Counted from the first letter of the stretch, positions 16,553 through 25,372 are shown. The stretch is DNA of 64,000 nucleotides from JBCCJA01 sp039045975 (GCA_039045975.1 JBCCJA010000013.1:1-64000); one strand, 5' to 3'. Notes: generated by a model from the letters alone, not told the origin. Made by a program: numbers and translations.

Positions 16553-17641
16553 ATGGAAGCCGGGATCGTCGGCTTGCCGAACGTCGGTAAGTCGACCCTG
16601 TTCAACGCCCTCACCGCCGCGGGCATCGCGTCGGAGAACTACCCGTTCTGCACGATCGAGCCGAATACCGGCGTCGTGCCCGTGCCCGACCCGCGCCTGG
16701 GCCGCATCAACGCGCACATCACGACCCAGAAGGTCATCCCGGCGATCCTGAAACTCGTCGACATCGCCGGGCTCGTGAAGGGCGCGAGCGAGGGCGAGGG
16801 ACTGGGTAACAAGTTCCTGTCGCACATCCGCGAGGTCGACGCGATCTTGCACGTCGTGCGGTGCTTCCCGGGCGAGGTGATCCACGTCGACGGCTCGGTC
16901 GACCCGATCCGCGACATCGAAACGATCGACACCGAACTGATCCTGGCCGACCTGCAGACGGTCGAGAACGCCAAGAAACGGTTCGAACGCACCGCCCGCA
17001 GCGGCGACAAGGAGGCGAAGCACGCCCTCAGTATCTGCGAGAAACTCGAGGCGGCATTTAACGCCGGCACGCCGGGCCGGGCCGTCGAATTCGCCGACAA
17101 GGCCGACCGGAAAATCGTCCGCGAGTTACAGCTGATCACGACGAAGACCGTCCTCTATGTCGCGAACGTCGGCGAGGACGACCTCGCCGGCGAACACGAA
17201 CTGGTCGACTGCGTCCGTGAACGGGCACAGGCCGAAGGCACCGAGGTCGTGCCGGTCTGTGCCCAGCTCGAAGCCGAACTGGCCGAGCTGGAGGACGAAG
17301 ACCGGGCCGAGATGCTCGCCGACGTCGGGCTCGACGAACCGGCACTCGCGGTGCTCGCGCGGGCGGCCTACCGCACACTCGGCCTGCAGAGTTACTTCAC
17401 GGCGGGCGAGAAGGAAATCCGCGCCTGGACTGTGCCGGTCGGCGCGACCGCGCCGCAGGCAGCCGGCGTGATCCATTCCGACTTCGAGCGGGGCTTCATC
17501 CGGGTCGAGACGTACGGCGTCGACGACCTCGAAGAGTTGGCGACGGAGAAGGCGATCCGCGAGGCCGGCCGCATGCGGGTCGAGGGCAAGGATTACGTCA
17601 TGCGTGACGGCGACGTCTGCCACTTCCTGTTCAACGTGTGA
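16553..17641 (+). CDS. ychF: Redox/ribosome-associated ATPase YchF
   Basis: A 362-aa universal Obg-like ATPase. The P-loop GLPNVGKSTLFNALT is at residues 7-21, followed by the Switch II region LVDIAGLVKGASEGEGLGN. A coiled-coil insert (LADLQTVENAKKRFERTAR) and the C-terminal TGS domain (AWTVPVGATAPQAAGVIHSDFERGFIRVE, ending in VMRDGDVCHFLFNV) complete the family layout at normal length. It binds ribosomes and hydrolyses ATP in the cytoplasm. The neighbours are a sulfatase and a signalling gene with no evident functional link. Confidence 0.97.
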   Translation: MEAGIVGLPNVGKSTLFNALTAAGIASENYPFCTIEPNTGVVPVPDPRLGRINAHITTQKVIPAILKLVDIAGLVKGASEGEGLGNKFLSHIREVDAILHVVRCFPGEVIHVDGSVDPIRDIETIDTELILADLQTVENAKKRFERTARSGDKEAKHALSICEKLEAAFNAGTPGRAVEFADKADRKIVRELQLITTKTVLYVANVGEDDLAGEHELVDCVRERAQAEGTEVVPVCAQLEAELAELEDEDRAEMLADVGLDEPALAVLARAAYRTLGLQSYFTAGEKEIRAWTVPVGATAPQAAGVIHSDFERGFIRVETYGVDDLEELATEKAIREAGRMRVEGKDYVMRDGDVCHFLFNV

Positions 17642-17801
17642 GCGCGGTCGCGAGGCCGGGTCGCATTCTCGCATAGCTCTTTGTTGATAACTCCGGCGAA
17701 TCGTTCGACAGGCGTTGTCGCTGCATTTTCCGAGTTCTAGAGTTCGTTTACGGCCATCAGTTATTCGGCCGCCACACAAGCACCGGTGACGGTGACGCGG
17801 G

Positions 17802-19445
17802 ATGAGCGATCAGCCTCGGATCGTGCTGCTGGGTGACGCGGGCGACGCGTCCAAACCGGACGGGATGCAGTCCGGAGACGCGAAGACCGCGTCCGACCTC
17901 GGCGAGGCCCTCGCGATCGCCGGGGAGAACGCGATGCCGTCGCTGGTGACGACGTCGCTCGACGTCGGCCGCGGCTGGCTCGACGCCCTGCCGGACGGCA
18001 TCGCGGTCGTCCGCAACGACGGGTCGGTCGTCTGGGCCAACGCCGCGTTCCTCGAAAATTTCGCCTCCGCCCCGGACGTCTCGGGGCGGAATTTTTTTGA
18101 CACCCTCGGCGTCGAACGGCCCGCCGCGAACGCGTCGCCGTTCGGCGAAGGCGGCGGCCGGCCGAACCGGCGATACCCGTCGTCCGACGGCCGCCACTTC
18201 GAACTGCACGTCGGGCCGAGCCCGGGCGACGACGGCAGCAAGCTCGCCCTCGTGCACGACGTGACCGACCAGGTCCGGCTGCAACAGAAGCGCGAGGCGA
18301 TCCATCGGGCCGGCTTCGAGCTCGGCGACATCCGGCCCGACGAACTCGTCGAGATGAACGACGGCGAGCGGATCGAACTGCTCAAATCGAAGATCGAGCA
18401 TTACGTCCGCGACCTGCTCGAGTTCGAGACCGCCGAAATCCGCCTGCTTGAAGAATCGACCGGTCGCCTGCGATCGCTGCTCGCGATGGGCATGACCGAC
18501 ACCGCCGAGGGCCGCGAGTTGGTCGTCTCCGAGGTCGGCAACGGCGTGACCGGCTACGTCGCCGCGACCGGGCGGTCGTACCGCTGTTCGAACACGCGGA
18601 CCGACCCGAACTACATCGAAGGCGCCGAGGGCGCGTTATCGTCACTGACCGTGCCGATCCACTTCGCCGACGAGTTCCTCGGCACTTTCAACGTCGAAAG
18701 CCCGGCCGAGAACGCCTTCGACGAACTCGACGAGGAGTTCCTGACCAACTTCGGCGGCGAGGTCGCCGTCGCGCTGCACACGCTCGACCTGTTGGGCGTT
18801 GAGAAAGAGTCGGCAGCGACGACGAGCAGTACGACGATCCTCCGCGAGGTCGCCGGGCCGGTCGACCTGATCCTCGCCGACGCCGCATGGGTCCACGAAC
18901 GCTATCTCGGGCTCGAACCCGAAGTCTGCAACCGCATCAACGAGGTCCTCAAGAACGCCCGTGACATCAAGCAACTGATCCGCCGCGTCGGCGAGTCGAT
19001 GCGGTCTCAGAACGACCGCTGCGCGATCAACCCGCGGCCGAACGTGCCGGAACTCGAGGGGCTCCGCGTCCTCGTCGTCGACGGCGACGAGGCGGTCCGC
19101 CGCGGCGCGAACGACCTGCTCTGCGAGTTCGGCTGCGAGATCGAAACGGCCCACGACGGTGAAGAAGCGCTGCTGATGGCCCGCAGCTTCCCGTACGACA
19201 TCGCGTTGGTCGACATCCGCCTGCCCGACCTGAACGGCTACGAGTGTTTCACGCGGCTGCGGGAGATCTCGGGCGACCTCGAAGTGATGCTCATGACCGG
19301 CTTCGGCTACGACGCCGGCCACTCGATCGTGAAGGCCCGCCAGGCGGGTCTGAAAAGCGTGCTCTATAAGCCGTTCCGCCGCGAGATGCTCCTCGCCGAA
19401 CTGCGGCAAGCCGTCACCGGACGCGACGACGCCGCGACCGCCTAA
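17802..19445 (+). CDS. PAS-GAF-receiver signalling protein
   Basis: A 547-aa cytoplasmic protein. PAS-like: about residues 50-150 (WLDALPDGIAVVRNDGSVVWANAAFLENF). GAF: about 180-330 (VRDLLEFETAEIRLLEES, GNGVTGYVAATGRSYRCSN, SLTVPIHFADEFLGTFNVES). A helical stretch at about 360-405 (VCNRINEVLKNARDIKQLIRRV) resembles a degenerate dimerisation helix pair but lacks a phospho-accepting His and any kinase ATPase domain. Receiver: about 420-540, with DGDE, the phospho-acceptor Asp in DIALVDIRLPD and Lys in VLYKPF. It likely integrates a sensed ligand with a phosphorelay. No kinase partner is adjacent. A palindromic repeat starts immediately after its stop codon. Confidence 0.85.
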   Translation: MSDQPRIVLLGDAGDASKPDGMQSGDAKTASDLGEALAIAGENAMPSLVTTSLDVGRGWLDALPDGIAVVRNDGSVVWANAAFLENFASAPDVSGRNFFDTLGVERPAANASPFGEGGGRPNRRYPSSDGRHFELHVGPSPGDDGSKLALVHDVTDQVRLQQKREAIHRAGFELGDIRPDELVEMNDGERIELLKSKIEHYVRDLLEFETAEIRLLEESTGRLRSLLAMGMTDTAEGRELVVSEVGNGVTGYVAATGRSYRCSNTRTDPNYIEGAEGALSSLTVPIHFADEFLGTFNVESPAENAFDELDEEFLTNFGGEVAVALHTLDLLGVEKESAATTSSTTILREVAGPVDLILADAAWVHERYLGLEPEVCNRINEVLKNARDIKQLIRRVGESMRSQNDRCAINPRPNVPELEGLRVLVVDGDEAVRRGANDLLCEFGCEIETAHDGEEALLMARSFPYDIALVDIRLPDLNGYECFTRLREISGDLEVMLMTGFGYDAGHSIVKARQAGLKSVLYKPFRREMLLAELRQAVTGRDDAATA

Positions 19446-19576
19446 AGCCCGAGCCGTCAGGCGAGGTTTTTTGGCGGCCCCAGCCGTGCATCGGCATCGT
19501 GATTGAACGCGGCCGTTCGACGGACTGTGAACGCCCGTCTGAAATCGCCCCCGAACCTCGCCTGACGGCTCGGGCT
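19446..19576. repeat. Palindromic intergenic element, AGCCCGAGC family, copy 1
   Basis: Perfect 23-bp inverted arms (AGCCCGAGCCGTCAGG and onward at 19446-19468; the complement at 19554-19576) enclose 85 bp that contain further short dyads. It fills the space between two convergent genes, beginning just after one stop. It is related to the element at 21407-21534 in both arm sequence and total length. Confidence 0.75.
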
Positions 19577-19598
19577 ATGCGTTGCCCGCGAATGCCGA

Positions 19599-19958
19599 CT
19601 ATTGGCCCAGAGGGAACGCGTACGGGAACCCATACCCGCCCGGCGGGGCCGGAAGGACCAAGCCGGCTGCTCCGTACGACGTCACGTCGGCAGCCGGCCT
19701 CATGACCGGTGAGCCCGGAAAAGTGATCGGTCGACCCAACGACGTCCCGTACATGCCGATGATCGGCGGGTTCTCGTAGACGTGGGTGAACGGCCCGTAA
19801 GTCGGCGTCGGGCCGTAATAAGTGGCGGGCCCGAATCCGCGGACCGGGCCGACGTAGACGCCGGGCCGAAAGAACGACGGCCGCGACGCGGCGTCGGCCG
19901 ACTCGACCGGCAAGCAAGAAAGCAGACAGGCGGCCAAGGCCGCACTCAAGGTGCGCAT
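19599..19958 (-). CDS. Small secreted Pro/Gly/Tyr-rich protein
   Basis: A 119-aa protein with a signal peptide (MRTLSAALAACLLSCLPVES, cleavage near ADAAS). The mature part is rich in Pro, Gly, Tyr and Phe (YVGPVRGFGPATYYGP, then PPGGYGFPYAFPLGQ) and has no recognised domain. Such repeats suggest a surface or matrix structural protein. It is 45 bp upstream of the next minus-strand gene end and faces the signalling gene convergently. Confidence 0.55.
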   Translation of the reverse strand: MRTLSAALAACLLSCLPVESADAASRPSFFRPGVYVGPVRGFGPATYYGPTPTYGPFTHVYENPPIIGMYGTSLGRPITFPGSPVMRPAADVTSYGAAGLVLPAPPGGYGFPYAFPLGQ

Positions 19959-20003
19959 CGCGATCCTCTGGGTTGAAGGAGTTCGGACCCGTCCGCGGCC
20001 GCG

Positions 20004-20477
20004 TCAGTCGTCGATCTCGACTTCCCAGCGGCCGTCTTCGAACTCGTATTCGACCTCCAGCCCGCCGGGGTAGCGGACCTCGAAGTCGTCGTCCCACCAG
20101 CCTCGGTAGCCGGTCACGACCCCGCCTGCCGGGACGACCACGCCGGGCGGCGACACGACGCGACGCGACACGACCCGTCGCGGCCCCTGCACGACGACCG
20201 GGGCCTGCACGACGGGCGCCGCGACCACCGGGGCGGCGACGACCGGAGCCGGCGCGATGTACCGCCGGCCGATGTTGACCGACACGAACGGCGCCCGCAC
20301 CGCGGTGCCGTAGAACGCCGGGGCGTAGTAGCCGTGACCGTAGTAGTAGGGCGTCGGCCCGTAGTACGAGACGACCGGGGCCCCGACGCCGACGAAGACC
20401 TGGGCCGGCGCCTCGGCGGCGGCCAGACAGAAACCGACCGCCATCAGGGCGGCGAGAAACAGCGGACGGATCGACAC
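20004..20477 (-). CDS. Small secreted Tyr/Val/Pro-rich protein
   Basis: A 157-aa protein from the GTG at 20477, which has a GGAGA ribosome site at good spacing and gives a signal peptide (SIRPLFLAALMAVGFCLAA). The mature protein has a Tyr/Gly block (VSYYGPTPYYYGHGYYAP), Pro-Val repeats (APVVAAPVVAAPVVQAPVVV), and an acidic C-terminus (VEYEFEDGRWEVEIDD). The open frame continues far upstream, but that part is antisense to the Gly/Val-repeat gene and is rejected. Such VVAAPVV-type proteins are common planctomycete envelope proteins of unknown role. It may be related to the preceding small secreted protein. Confidence 0.6.
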   Translation of the reverse strand: MSIRPLFLAALMAVGFCLAAAEAPAQVFVGVGAPVVSYYGPTPYYYGHGYYAPAFYGTAVRAPFVSVNIGRRYIAPAPVVAAPVVAAPVVQAPVVVQGPRRVVSRRVVSPPGVVVPAGGVVTGYRGWWDDDFEVRYPGGLEVEYEFEDGRWEVEIDD

Positions 20478-20715
20478 GGCGGGTCTCCGGGGGAAGGTGT
20501 TCCGAAACGGGACCGCGGGTCCGTCCGCGACACTTCGATTGAACGGACTACCCGCCGTTCTGACAAGGGGCTGTCTCTCCATCCCAGATTTCGCAGTCAC
20601 CCGATTCTGCAAAATGTCCAAACCGGTGTCCCCCACCGTGGCCGGCCCCCGCCGGAGGGGGTGGCGAGACGAGCCACTGACAAAACACAACGAAACGACT
20701 GGCGGGGACGGGGCG

Positions 20716-21114
20716 ATGAAGACTCTCAGCAGCGGCATCTTGGCGATCGCGGCGATCGGCGGCGTGACACTCTTCGACGCCGATACGGCCTCGGCCCAGG
20801 TCGGCATCGGCATCGGCGGCGGGAACATCGGGATCGGCATCGTCGGCCGCAACGGCGGCTCGGTCGGCATCGGCATCTCGAACGGCTCGGTGGCGGTCGG
20901 GGTCGTCGGCCGCAACGGGACCTCGGTCGGCGTCGGCGTGACCGACGGGGCGGTCGGCGTCGGGGTGAGCGGGCGTCGCGGCTCGGTCGGCGTCGGCGTG
21001 AGCCGGAACCCGTGGGGCGGGAGTTCGGTCGGCGTGGGTGTCAGCGGCCGCCGCGGCAACGTCGGCATCGGCGTGACCTCGGCCCCGCGGTACCGGACGT
21101 TCCGCCGGTGGTGA
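20716..21114 (+). CDS. Secreted Gly/Val-repeat protein
   Basis: A 132-aa protein with a signal peptide (MKTLSSGILAIAAIGGVTLF, cleavage near ASAQV). Nearly all of the mature protein is a short-period repeat of alternating Gly and Val/Ile punctuated by Arg-Asn/Arg-Gly turns: VGIGIGGGNIGIGIVGRNG, SVGVGVTDGAVGVGVSGRR, NVGIGVTSAP. The alternation suggests stacked short beta strands or an adhesive/amyloid-like filament. Repeat units are about 17-20 residues and similar at the DNA level (gtcggcgtcggggtg-like). It is divergent from the Pro/Val-rich gene and followed by a strong terminator. Confidence 0.6.
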   Translation: MKTLSSGILAIAAIGGVTLFDADTASAQVGIGIGGGNIGIGIVGRNGGSVGIGISNGSVAVGVVGRNGTSVGVGVTDGAVGVGVSGRRGSVGVGVSRNPWGGSSVGVGVSGRRGNVGIGVTSAPRYRTFRRW

Positions 21115-21228
21115 GACTCCGGCCCTCCCCGCTTTCGCCGAAAGTTTGACCCGGTCGAACACCGCGAGCGGAGACGCGACGGAGGCACGGCGGGCGGTCT
21201 CGCCGACATCGACCCGCCCGAAACGACG

Positions 21229-21270
21229 AACCGGGCCGCGACGAAAGTCGCGGCCCGGTTTCTGTTTTTG
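21229..21270 (+). terminator. Intrinsic terminator with GAAA tetraloop
   Basis: AACCGGGCCGCGAC and its exact complement form 14-bp arms around a GAAA loop, followed by TCTGTTTTTG. It is 114 bp after the Gly/Val-repeat gene stop and reads as a strong rho-independent terminator for it. A palindromic repeat begins just beyond. Confidence 0.8.
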
Positions 21271-21278
21271 CTGCATTA

Positions 21279-21390
21279 AAAACGGCAACGAAAGAAGCCC
21301 GCGGCGCGAGCCGTGGAGGAAGTAGCTTCGTCGCCCCTACTTCCTCCACGGCTAGCGCCGCAGGCTCGTGTGGCGTTTCAACCCCGCAAT
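21279..21390. repeat. Palindromic repeat family A, copy 1
   Basis: The core at 21295-21370 runs AAGCCCGCGGCGCGAGCC, GTGGAGGAAGTAG, a short loop, then CTACTTCCTCCACGGCT. The flanks AACGGCAACGAAAG and GTTTCAACCCCGC are shared with copies 2 and 3. Related copies lie at 25442-25567, 33515-33589, 33633-33703 and 42232-42303. All are intergenic and form long hairpins. Confidence 0.8.
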
Positions 21391-21406
21391 CTCGTCTCGA
21401 AGATAT

Positions 21407-21534
21407 AGCCCGAGCGGTGACGCGAGGTTTCGGTCGGGTGTGCTTCCTCAGAAGCTTCCGGGCGACGTCGACGGTCGGCCGCGGCTGTCCCGTGCGAGCG
21501 AACCGGTCCGTCACTTCGCGTCACCGCTCGGGCT
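21407..21534. repeat. Palindromic intergenic element, AGCCCGAGC family, copy 2
   Basis: The arm AGCCCGAGCGGTGACGCGAG at 21407 and its complement ending at 21534 (one mismatch) enclose about 86 bp. Total length and arm sequence match copy 1 at 19446-19576, with matched changes in both arms, so base pairing is kept. It fills the rest of the 427-bp gap before hpnH. Confidence 0.75.
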
Positions 21535-21541
21535 TTAATTT

Positions 21542-22678
21542 CTAAGCGGGAGTCGTCTCGCGGGCCGACGCTTCCGACAGCCCGAGCGACACCAGTGGCA
21601 AGTGCGGTGACGGAACGGGATGCCCGGCGGCGGCCGAAGGCATCGGCACTCGGGCCGGCGACGGGCCGAGCCCGAACAGCGTCACGACGGCCGACCGCAG
21701 CAGGCCACGCCAGGTGCCGAAGGTATCCGCGACGGCTGTCGGTTCGTAACCGCAGTGGACCATGCAGTCGGCGCACTTCGGATTGCCGCTCGCGCGACCG
21801 TACTTCGTGGCGTCGGTCTGTGCGAGCAGGTCGGCGAACGACTCGGTGTGCCCTTCGTTCAACAGATAGCACGGCTTCTGCCAGCCGAAGAGGTTGTACG
21901 TCGGGTTCCCCCACGGCGTGCATTCGAGGTCGTAGTTGCCCCGCAGGAACTCCAGGAACAGTGGCGACTGATTGAACTTCCAGCCCTTCTTCGGGCGGTC
22001 GAGCACCTCCTTGAAGAGTTCGACCGTCCGCTCCCGGCGTAAGAAATTGTCCTGGTCGGGGGCGAGTTCGTACGGGTAACCGGGCGAGACCATCATGCCC
22101 TCGACGCCGATCTCGGTCAGCGTGTCGAACAGCTCGTGCATCTTCGCCGGGTCGGCGTCGTCGTAGACGGTCGTGTTCGTCGTGACGCGGAAGCCGCGGG
22201 CGACCGCCTCGGCGATCCCGTCGATCGCCTTGTCGTAGACGCCGTCGCGACAGACGGCGCGGTCGTGCTCTTCCCGCGGGCCGTCCATGTGGACCGAGAA
22301 CGACAGCCGCGTGTCGGGCGTGAACTCGTCGAGCTTCTTCTTCAGCAGGATCGCGTTCGTGCAGAGATAGACGAACTTTTTGCGGGCGACGAGGCCCTCG
22401 GCGATCTCGACGATCTGCGGATGCAGCAGCGGCTCGCCGCCGGGGATCGAGACGATCGGGGCGCCGCATTCTTCGGCGGCGGCGAAGCACTGCTCCGGCG
22501 TGAGCTGCGACTTCAGGATCGGCTTCGGGTGCTGGATCTTGCCGCAGCCGGCGCAGGCGAGGTTGCAGCGGAACAGCGGCTCGAGCATCAGCACGAGCGG
22601 GTAGCGCTCACGCCGCTTGAGGCGCTGCGTGATGACGTAGCGGGCAACGGCCCACATCTGCGAAGCGGGGACGCTCAT
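21542..22678 (-). CDS. hpnH: Adenosyl-hopene transferase-type radical SAM protein
   Basis: A 378-aa enzyme. The radical SAM cluster site is CNLACAGCGK (C-x3-C-x2-C) at about residues 38-47, in the HpnH context YPLVLMLEPLFRCNLACAGC. IPGGEPLLHP is the SAM-binding GGE motif, and FSVHMDGPREEHDRAV and NTTVYDDADP are family blocks. The C-terminus has extra cysteines (CADCMVHCGYEPTAV), typical of HpnH. It adds the 5'-deoxyadenosyl group to diploptene, the first step to extended hopanoids at the inner membrane. No other hopanoid genes are visible here. Confidence 0.92.
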   Translation of the reverse strand: MSVPASQMWAVARYVITQRLKRRERYPLVLMLEPLFRCNLACAGCGKIQHPKPILKSQLTPEQCFAAAEECGAPIVSIPGGEPLLHPQIVEIAEGLVARKKFVYLCTNAILLKKKLDEFTPDTRLSFSVHMDGPREEHDRAVCRDGVYDKAIDGIAEAVARGFRVTTNTTVYDDADPAKMHELFDTLTEIGVEGMMVSPGYPYELAPDQDNFLRRERTVELFKEVLDRPKKGWKFNQSPLFLEFLRGNYDLECTPWGNPTYNLFGWQKPCYLLNEGHTESFADLLAQTDATKYGRASGNPKCADCMVHCGYEPTAVADTFGTWRGLLRSAVVTLFGLGPSPARVPMPSAAAGHPVPSPHLPLVSLGLSEASARETTPA

Positions 22679-22857
22679 CGGATTCCGTTCCGGGCGGCTG
22701 GCTGACCCGCATCAAACCGAAACGGACGAAGTTTGGCGAGTCCGATTCGACGCGGGCCGCGACGGCGGCGGCGACGGCGGCCGATCGACATCGCCCCGAT
22801 CGGAGCGATACGGTCCGGGCCTGGCGGGTGGGCCTGGGTCTTTGCGGAATAGAAGCG

Positions 22858-24321
22858 ATGCGCCGCGTGTTTCCGGTCGTCATCTCATCGGCGTTGTCGC
22901 TGACCTCGGTGCTTGCCGTCGAGGCCGCGGAACCGCGGAACGTCCTGTTCATCGCCGCCGACGATCTCGCCTGCAACCTCGGCTGCTACGGCGACCGGCT
23001 GGCGAAGACGCCCCACCTCGACCGGCTCGCGGCGTCGGGCGTTTGCTTCTTGAACGCTTACAACCAGATCCCGCTCTGCAACCCGAGCCGGGCGTCGGTC
23101 ATGACCGGCCTGCGGCCCGACACTATCAAGGTGTACGACCTCGACCGGCACTTCCGCGACGAAGTCCCCGACGTCGTGACGCTGCCTCAGAGATTTATGG
23201 CGGCCGGCCGCTACACCGCCCGAGTCGGGAAAATCTATCACTACAACGTCCCGGCCTCGATCGGCACCGACGGCTTCGACGACCCGCCCTCGTGGGAAGA
23301 GACGTTCAACCCGGCCGGGCGTGACAAGACCGACGAACGCTTCGTCGTCAACACGCAGCCCCACAGGAAGATCAGCGCGTCACTCAGCTGGCTCGCGGCC
23401 GAAGGGGAAGACGCCGAACAGACCGACGGCATGGTCGCGACCCGGGCGATCGAGATGATGCGGGCGCACCGCGACGGGCTGTTTTTTATCGCCGCCGGCT
23501 TCTTCCGGCCGCACACGCCGTACGTCGCGCCGAAAAAGTATTTCGACCTCTATCCGCCCGACGCGATACGGCTGCCCTTCGCGCCGGCCGGAGACCGCGA
23601 TGACATCCCGGTCGCGGCGTTTGCCCACAACTGCCCTGTCCCGAATTACGGCCTTGAACCAGACCTGCTACGCGAGGCTTTGCGGGCGTACTACGCGAGC
23701 ACCTCGTTCGTCGACGCGCAGGTCGGCCGGTTGCTCGACGCGGTCGACGAACTCGGCCTTGCCGACGACACGATCGTCGTGTTCTGGAGCGACCACGGCT
23801 ATCACCTCGGCGAACACGACGGCGTCTGGCAGAAAAGGACGCTGTTCGAACAGGGTGCGAGGGCGCCGCTGATCGTCCGCGTGCCCGGGGCGTCGGGAAA
23901 CGGACAGGTCTGCCGCCGGGTCGTCGAGTTCCTCGACATTTATCCGACGGTGGTCGACGCCGCCGGTTTGGCCGTTCCCGGGCGAGTCGAAGGTCGCAGC
24001 CTCGTTCCGCTGCTGGACGACCCGACGGCGGCGTGGGACGGGGCCGCCGTCACCCAGATCTTGCGACCCGCCGACGACCGCCTCGCCGAGCCGGTCATGG
24101 GCCGCAGCGTCCGCACGGAACGGTGGCGGTACACGGAGTGGGCCGAGGGTGCCGCCGGCGTCGAACTCTACGACCATCACGCCGACCCGCTCGAATTCGA
24201 AAACCTCGCCGGATCGGCCGACGCACGGATCGACGCGGTGATCGAACGACTCCGGGCTATTCTCGTGACCCGCGCGAGCGGGTCGATCCCGGTGACGCCG
24301 TTCAACCCGCCGCGGTTGTGA
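22858..24321 (+). CDS. Secreted sulfatase, iduronate-2-sulfatase-like
   Basis: A 487-aa protein from the ATG at 22858, with a signal peptide (MRRVFPVVISSALSLTSVL). NVLFIAADDLACNLGCYGD holds the metal-binding DD. IPLCNPSRASVMTGLRP is the formylglycine signature (C-N-P-S-R). VGKIYHYN, GFFRPHTPYVAPKKYFDLY and FWSDHGYHLGEHDGVWQK are typical of the iduronate-2-sulfatase-like subgroup. It likely removes sulfate from polysaccharides outside the cytoplasm. It differs clearly from the sulfatase at 15016 in its signature and C-terminal half. It is divergent from hpnH. Confidence 0.92.
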   Translation: MRRVFPVVISSALSLTSVLAVEAAEPRNVLFIAADDLACNLGCYGDRLAKTPHLDRLAASGVCFLNAYNQIPLCNPSRASVMTGLRPDTIKVYDLDRHFRDEVPDVVTLPQRFMAAGRYTARVGKIYHYNVPASIGTDGFDDPPSWEETFNPAGRDKTDERFVVNTQPHRKISASLSWLAAEGEDAEQTDGMVATRAIEMMRAHRDGLFFIAAGFFRPHTPYVAPKKYFDLYPPDAIRLPFAPAGDRDDIPVAAFAHNCPVPNYGLEPDLLREALRAYYASTSFVDAQVGRLLDAVDELGLADDTIVVFWSDHGYHLGEHDGVWQKRTLFEQGARAPLIVRVPGASGNGQVCRRVVEFLDIYPTVVDAAGLAVPGRVEGRSLVPLLDDPTAAWDGAAVTQILRPADDRLAEPVMGRSVRTERWRYTEWAEGAAGVELYDHHADPLEFENLAGSADARIDAVIERLRAILVTRASGSIPVTPFNPPRL

Positions 24322-24433
24322 AGATGGCCCGGCGTGCGCCCCCGGAACGCACCGTCGGTCCCGCGGGGTGTTTCGGACGGTCGCGATCGAGTCCGATACG
24401 TCGCGTCATGTCCAAGCGAACGTCGAGACCGTC

Positions 24434-25372
24434 ATGAAATCGATCACGCTCGCGAAGTCGCCCGCCTCATTCGCGCTCCTCGACGACTGGCACGCGAAGT
24501 TCGAAGCGAGGCTGCCGTTCGCGACGACGACGCGGCGGCTCGAAACGACGAGCGGCTTTACCGACGTCCTCGTCACCGGCGACGACGGGACGGCGGACGG
24601 TTCCACGCCCGTCGTCGTCCTGCACGGGGCGATGGCCGGGGCGCCGTTCGCGCTCGGCGAACTCGCCGAACTGCCGGGACGGCGGCGATTTTACGCGGTC
24701 AATATCCCGGGACAGTCGACGCGGGCCGAGCCGGTCCGGCTCGACTTTCGGACGGACGAATACGGCCGCTGGCTCGAAGAAATTTTTGACCGGCTCGACA
24801 TCGCGGAGGCGATCGTCGTCGCCATCAGTTGGGGGGCGAGCGTCGCGTTGGCGATGGCCAGATACGCGCCCGATCGGATCGCGGGACTCGTGTTGGTCGT
24901 ACCCGCTTCGATCGTCACCGGGCCGGTGCTGCCCGCGGTCTTCGGCCTCGCGTTGCCGTTGATGCGGTACCGCCTTTTTCCGACCGCCGTGAACCGCGAC
25001 CGCGCGTTGGCCCGTCTCGTCACCACGCCCGAGGACAGGCTGTGGACGCCCTACCTGGGCGACGCCTTGCGGCACTGGAAGATCGATTTCACGGCCCCGC
25101 CGCTGGCGAAACCGGATGACCTTAAGGAGTTCGAGAGGCCGGTCGCGGTCGTCGCCGCCGACCGCGACCTGTCGTTTCCGGGCCGTAAAGTTCTCGACCG
25201 GAGCGCGGCCCTGTTCCCGAACCTGATCGGCACGCACCTCTTAAAAAACAGCTTCCACTGCCCGTCGACGCGGCCGGACGACCGGACGGAATTGGCGAGT
25301 CGCATCGAAGGATTTTTAGACAAAATGTCGGCCGGTCGGCACGGACGAGAGTTTAAGTCCGCGCGTCCATGA
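24434..25372 (+). CDS. Alpha/beta hydrolase
   Basis: A 312-aa protein from the ATG at 24434. The core has VVVLHGAMAGAPFALGELAEL (oxyanion region), FYAVNIPGQSTRAEP, the nucleophile elbow AISWGASVALAMARYAP (Ser in I-S-W-G, with Ala in place of the usual first Gly), an acid in VAADRDLSFPG, and the His in NSFHCPSTR. This is a cytoplasmic esterase/epoxide-hydrolase-like fold; no lid domain or substrate can be assigned. It lies 112 bp after the sulfatase on the same strand. A palindromic repeat follows. Confidence 0.75.
   Translation: MKSITLAKSPASFALLDDWHAKFEARLPFATTTRRLETTSGFTDVLVTGDDGTADGSTPVVVLHGAMAGAPFALGELAELPGRRRFYAVNIPGQSTRAEPVRLDFRTDEYGRWLEEIFDRLDIAEAIVVAISWGASVALAMARYAPDRIAGLVLVVPASIVTGPVLPAVFGLALPLMRYRLFPTAVNRDRALARLVTTPEDRLWTPYLGDALRHWKIDFTAPPLAKPDDLKEFERPVAVVAADRDLSFPGRKVLDRSAALFPNLIGTHLLKNSFHCPSTRPDDRTELASRIEGFLDKMSAGRHGREFKSARP

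Noticed and set aside
20780..21080. Short-period DNA repeats that could suggest a CRISPR or minisatellite
   Set aside because: The period follows codons of a Gly/Val repeat protein with a signal peptide. There are no constant repeats with unique spacers.
20478..21209. N-terminal extension of the Tyr/Val/Pro-rich secreted protein
   Set aside because: It is the reverse strand of the Gly/Val-repeat gene and would bury the signal peptide. The GTG at 20477 has a ribosome site and a signal sequence.
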